Part shown: one piece after another, positions 7,454-7,813 of the stretch
Position numbering within the stretch: the first letter of the stretch is position 1
Layout: each line of letters begins with the position of its first letter
From: Vulcanimicrobiia bacterium
Lineage (GTDB): Bacteria; Eremiobacterota; Eremiobacteria; Baltobacterales; Baltobacteraceae
DNA: 7,813 nt
Direction of reading: 5' to 3'
Assembly: GCA_024281135.1 (NCBI GenBank)
Contig: JAMXLG010000012.1
Span: 1 to 7,813 of the forward strand
Program-made: the position numbers and the translations under genes
Notes under the pieces: model-generated
Seen by the model: only the letters and a program-made list of their open reading frames with translations
What the model was told of the DNA's origin: nothing
The model's database searches: none

Positions 7454-7462
7454 GCGCGCCTC

Positions 7463-7813
7463 TTACTGTGCGCCGGAGGGCTGCTTTTGTCGTAGGGCGA
7501 GCGCATACGCCGCTGCGAGATACGCAAGCGTCGACTCTGCCCCCATGTTGGCATTAACACCGTTCGCATCGAGACCGTCGCAGCATCCGCCGCCGGGAAC
7601 TGCAACTGCGACGCCAAGTGTGTTCGCGCCATGATACCATCCGTGCGCGCGCCCTGCCGCGGCCAAGCGCTCGGGACGTTCATCTGCTGCGAACGCTGCC
7701 AGCTCCGCATCAACCATGGCGACGGCTTCCAGGGGTTGTTGTGCAAATCGAGCGCGTTCGCCGCCGCGGCGGTACCACTGGTCGTTGCCGATCGGAACGA
7801 AAATGCCGTTTTC
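7463..7813 (-). CDS. C-terminal fragment of a probable glycan-active protein (GAEST-motif domain), 5' part outside window
   Basis: The frame is open from the window edge for 116 codons to a TAA stop at 7465-7463, so only the C-terminus is visible. The translation contains FVPIGN (5-10), WYRRGG (13-18), RFAQQPLEAVAMVDA (22-36), a Gly/Cys-rich CCDGLDANGV (77-86) and NANMGAESTLAYL (87-99). From memory, this pattern resembles the C-terminal helical (alpha/alpha-barrel-like) region that accompanies some bacterial family 4/1 glycosyltransferases, and proteins encoded beside GH130-type mannoside phosphorylases. That assignment is a recollection of motif style, not a search result. A start inside the visible part (ATG at 7717) is unlikely because the conserved sequence begins before it. 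The stop lies 46 bases before the helicase start, so the two genes may be cotranscribed. Confidence 0.72.
   Translation of the reverse strand, partial: ENGIFVPIGNDQWYRRGGERARFAQQPLEAVAMVDAELAAFAADERPERLAAAGRAHGWYHGANTLGVAVAVPGGGCCDGLDANGVNANMGAESTLAYLAAAYALALRQKQPSGAQ

Noticed and set aside
7453..7460. The 8-base palindrome GGCGCGCC as a regulator binding site.
   Set aside because: Such palindromes are expected by chance in GC-rich DNA and I see no second copy arranged as an operator.
7417..7746. N-terminal extension of the helicase to an ATG at 7746.
   Set aside because: The extra 110 residues overlap the upstream gene in another frame, are low in helicase-like sequence, and make the protein longer than the usual PcrA.

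Overview
The window is one closely packed stretch of bacterial genes, all transcribed on the minus strand, from the right edge (7813) towards the left edge (1). It contains eight genes; the first and last in transcription order are cut by the window ends. Coding fills almost everything. The only gaps are 46 bp (7417-7462) and 14 bp (5237-5250), and every other junction overlaps by 1 to 8 bases. I see no RNA genes, mobile elements, CRISPR arrays or long repeats.

Layout in transcription order: (1) 7813-7463, the C-terminal part of a protein probably involved in glycan metabolism; (2) 7416-5251, a UvrD/PcrA superfamily 1 DNA helicase; (3) 5236-4532, dapB; (4) 4539-3565, asd; (5) 3568-2351, an aspartate kinase of the Bacillus DapG type; (6) 2354-1467, dapA; (7) 1467-712, a WecG/TagA/CpsF-family glycosyltransferase; (8) 715-1, the N-terminal 238 residues of a sugar-1-phosphate nucleotidyltransferase.

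Genes 3 to 6 form a pathway module. Aspartate kinase, aspartate-semialdehyde dehydrogenase, DapA and DapB together carry aspartate to tetrahydrodipicolinate, the precursor of meso-diaminopimelate (peptidoglycan) and lysine. The order asd-aspartokinase-dapA matches the asd-dapG-dapA order of Bacillus subtilis, with dapB here placed before asd. Genes 7 and 8 suggest assembly of a surface polysaccharide or teichoic-acid-like polymer, and gene 1 may also act on glycans. The DAP module therefore sits among envelope-glycan genes, with a repair helicase just upstream.

Organism: a bacterium with fairly high GC, frequent GTG starts and extensive 4-bp start/stop overlaps. The DapG-type kinase and gene order hint at a lineage on the Firmicutes/Vulcanimicrobiota (WPS-2/Eremiobacterota)/Armatimonadota side of the tree, but this is a weak inference. 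Overall the region looks like core metabolism. I found no convincing new system; the points worth a second look are the gene association, the translational coupling and some substituted motif residues.
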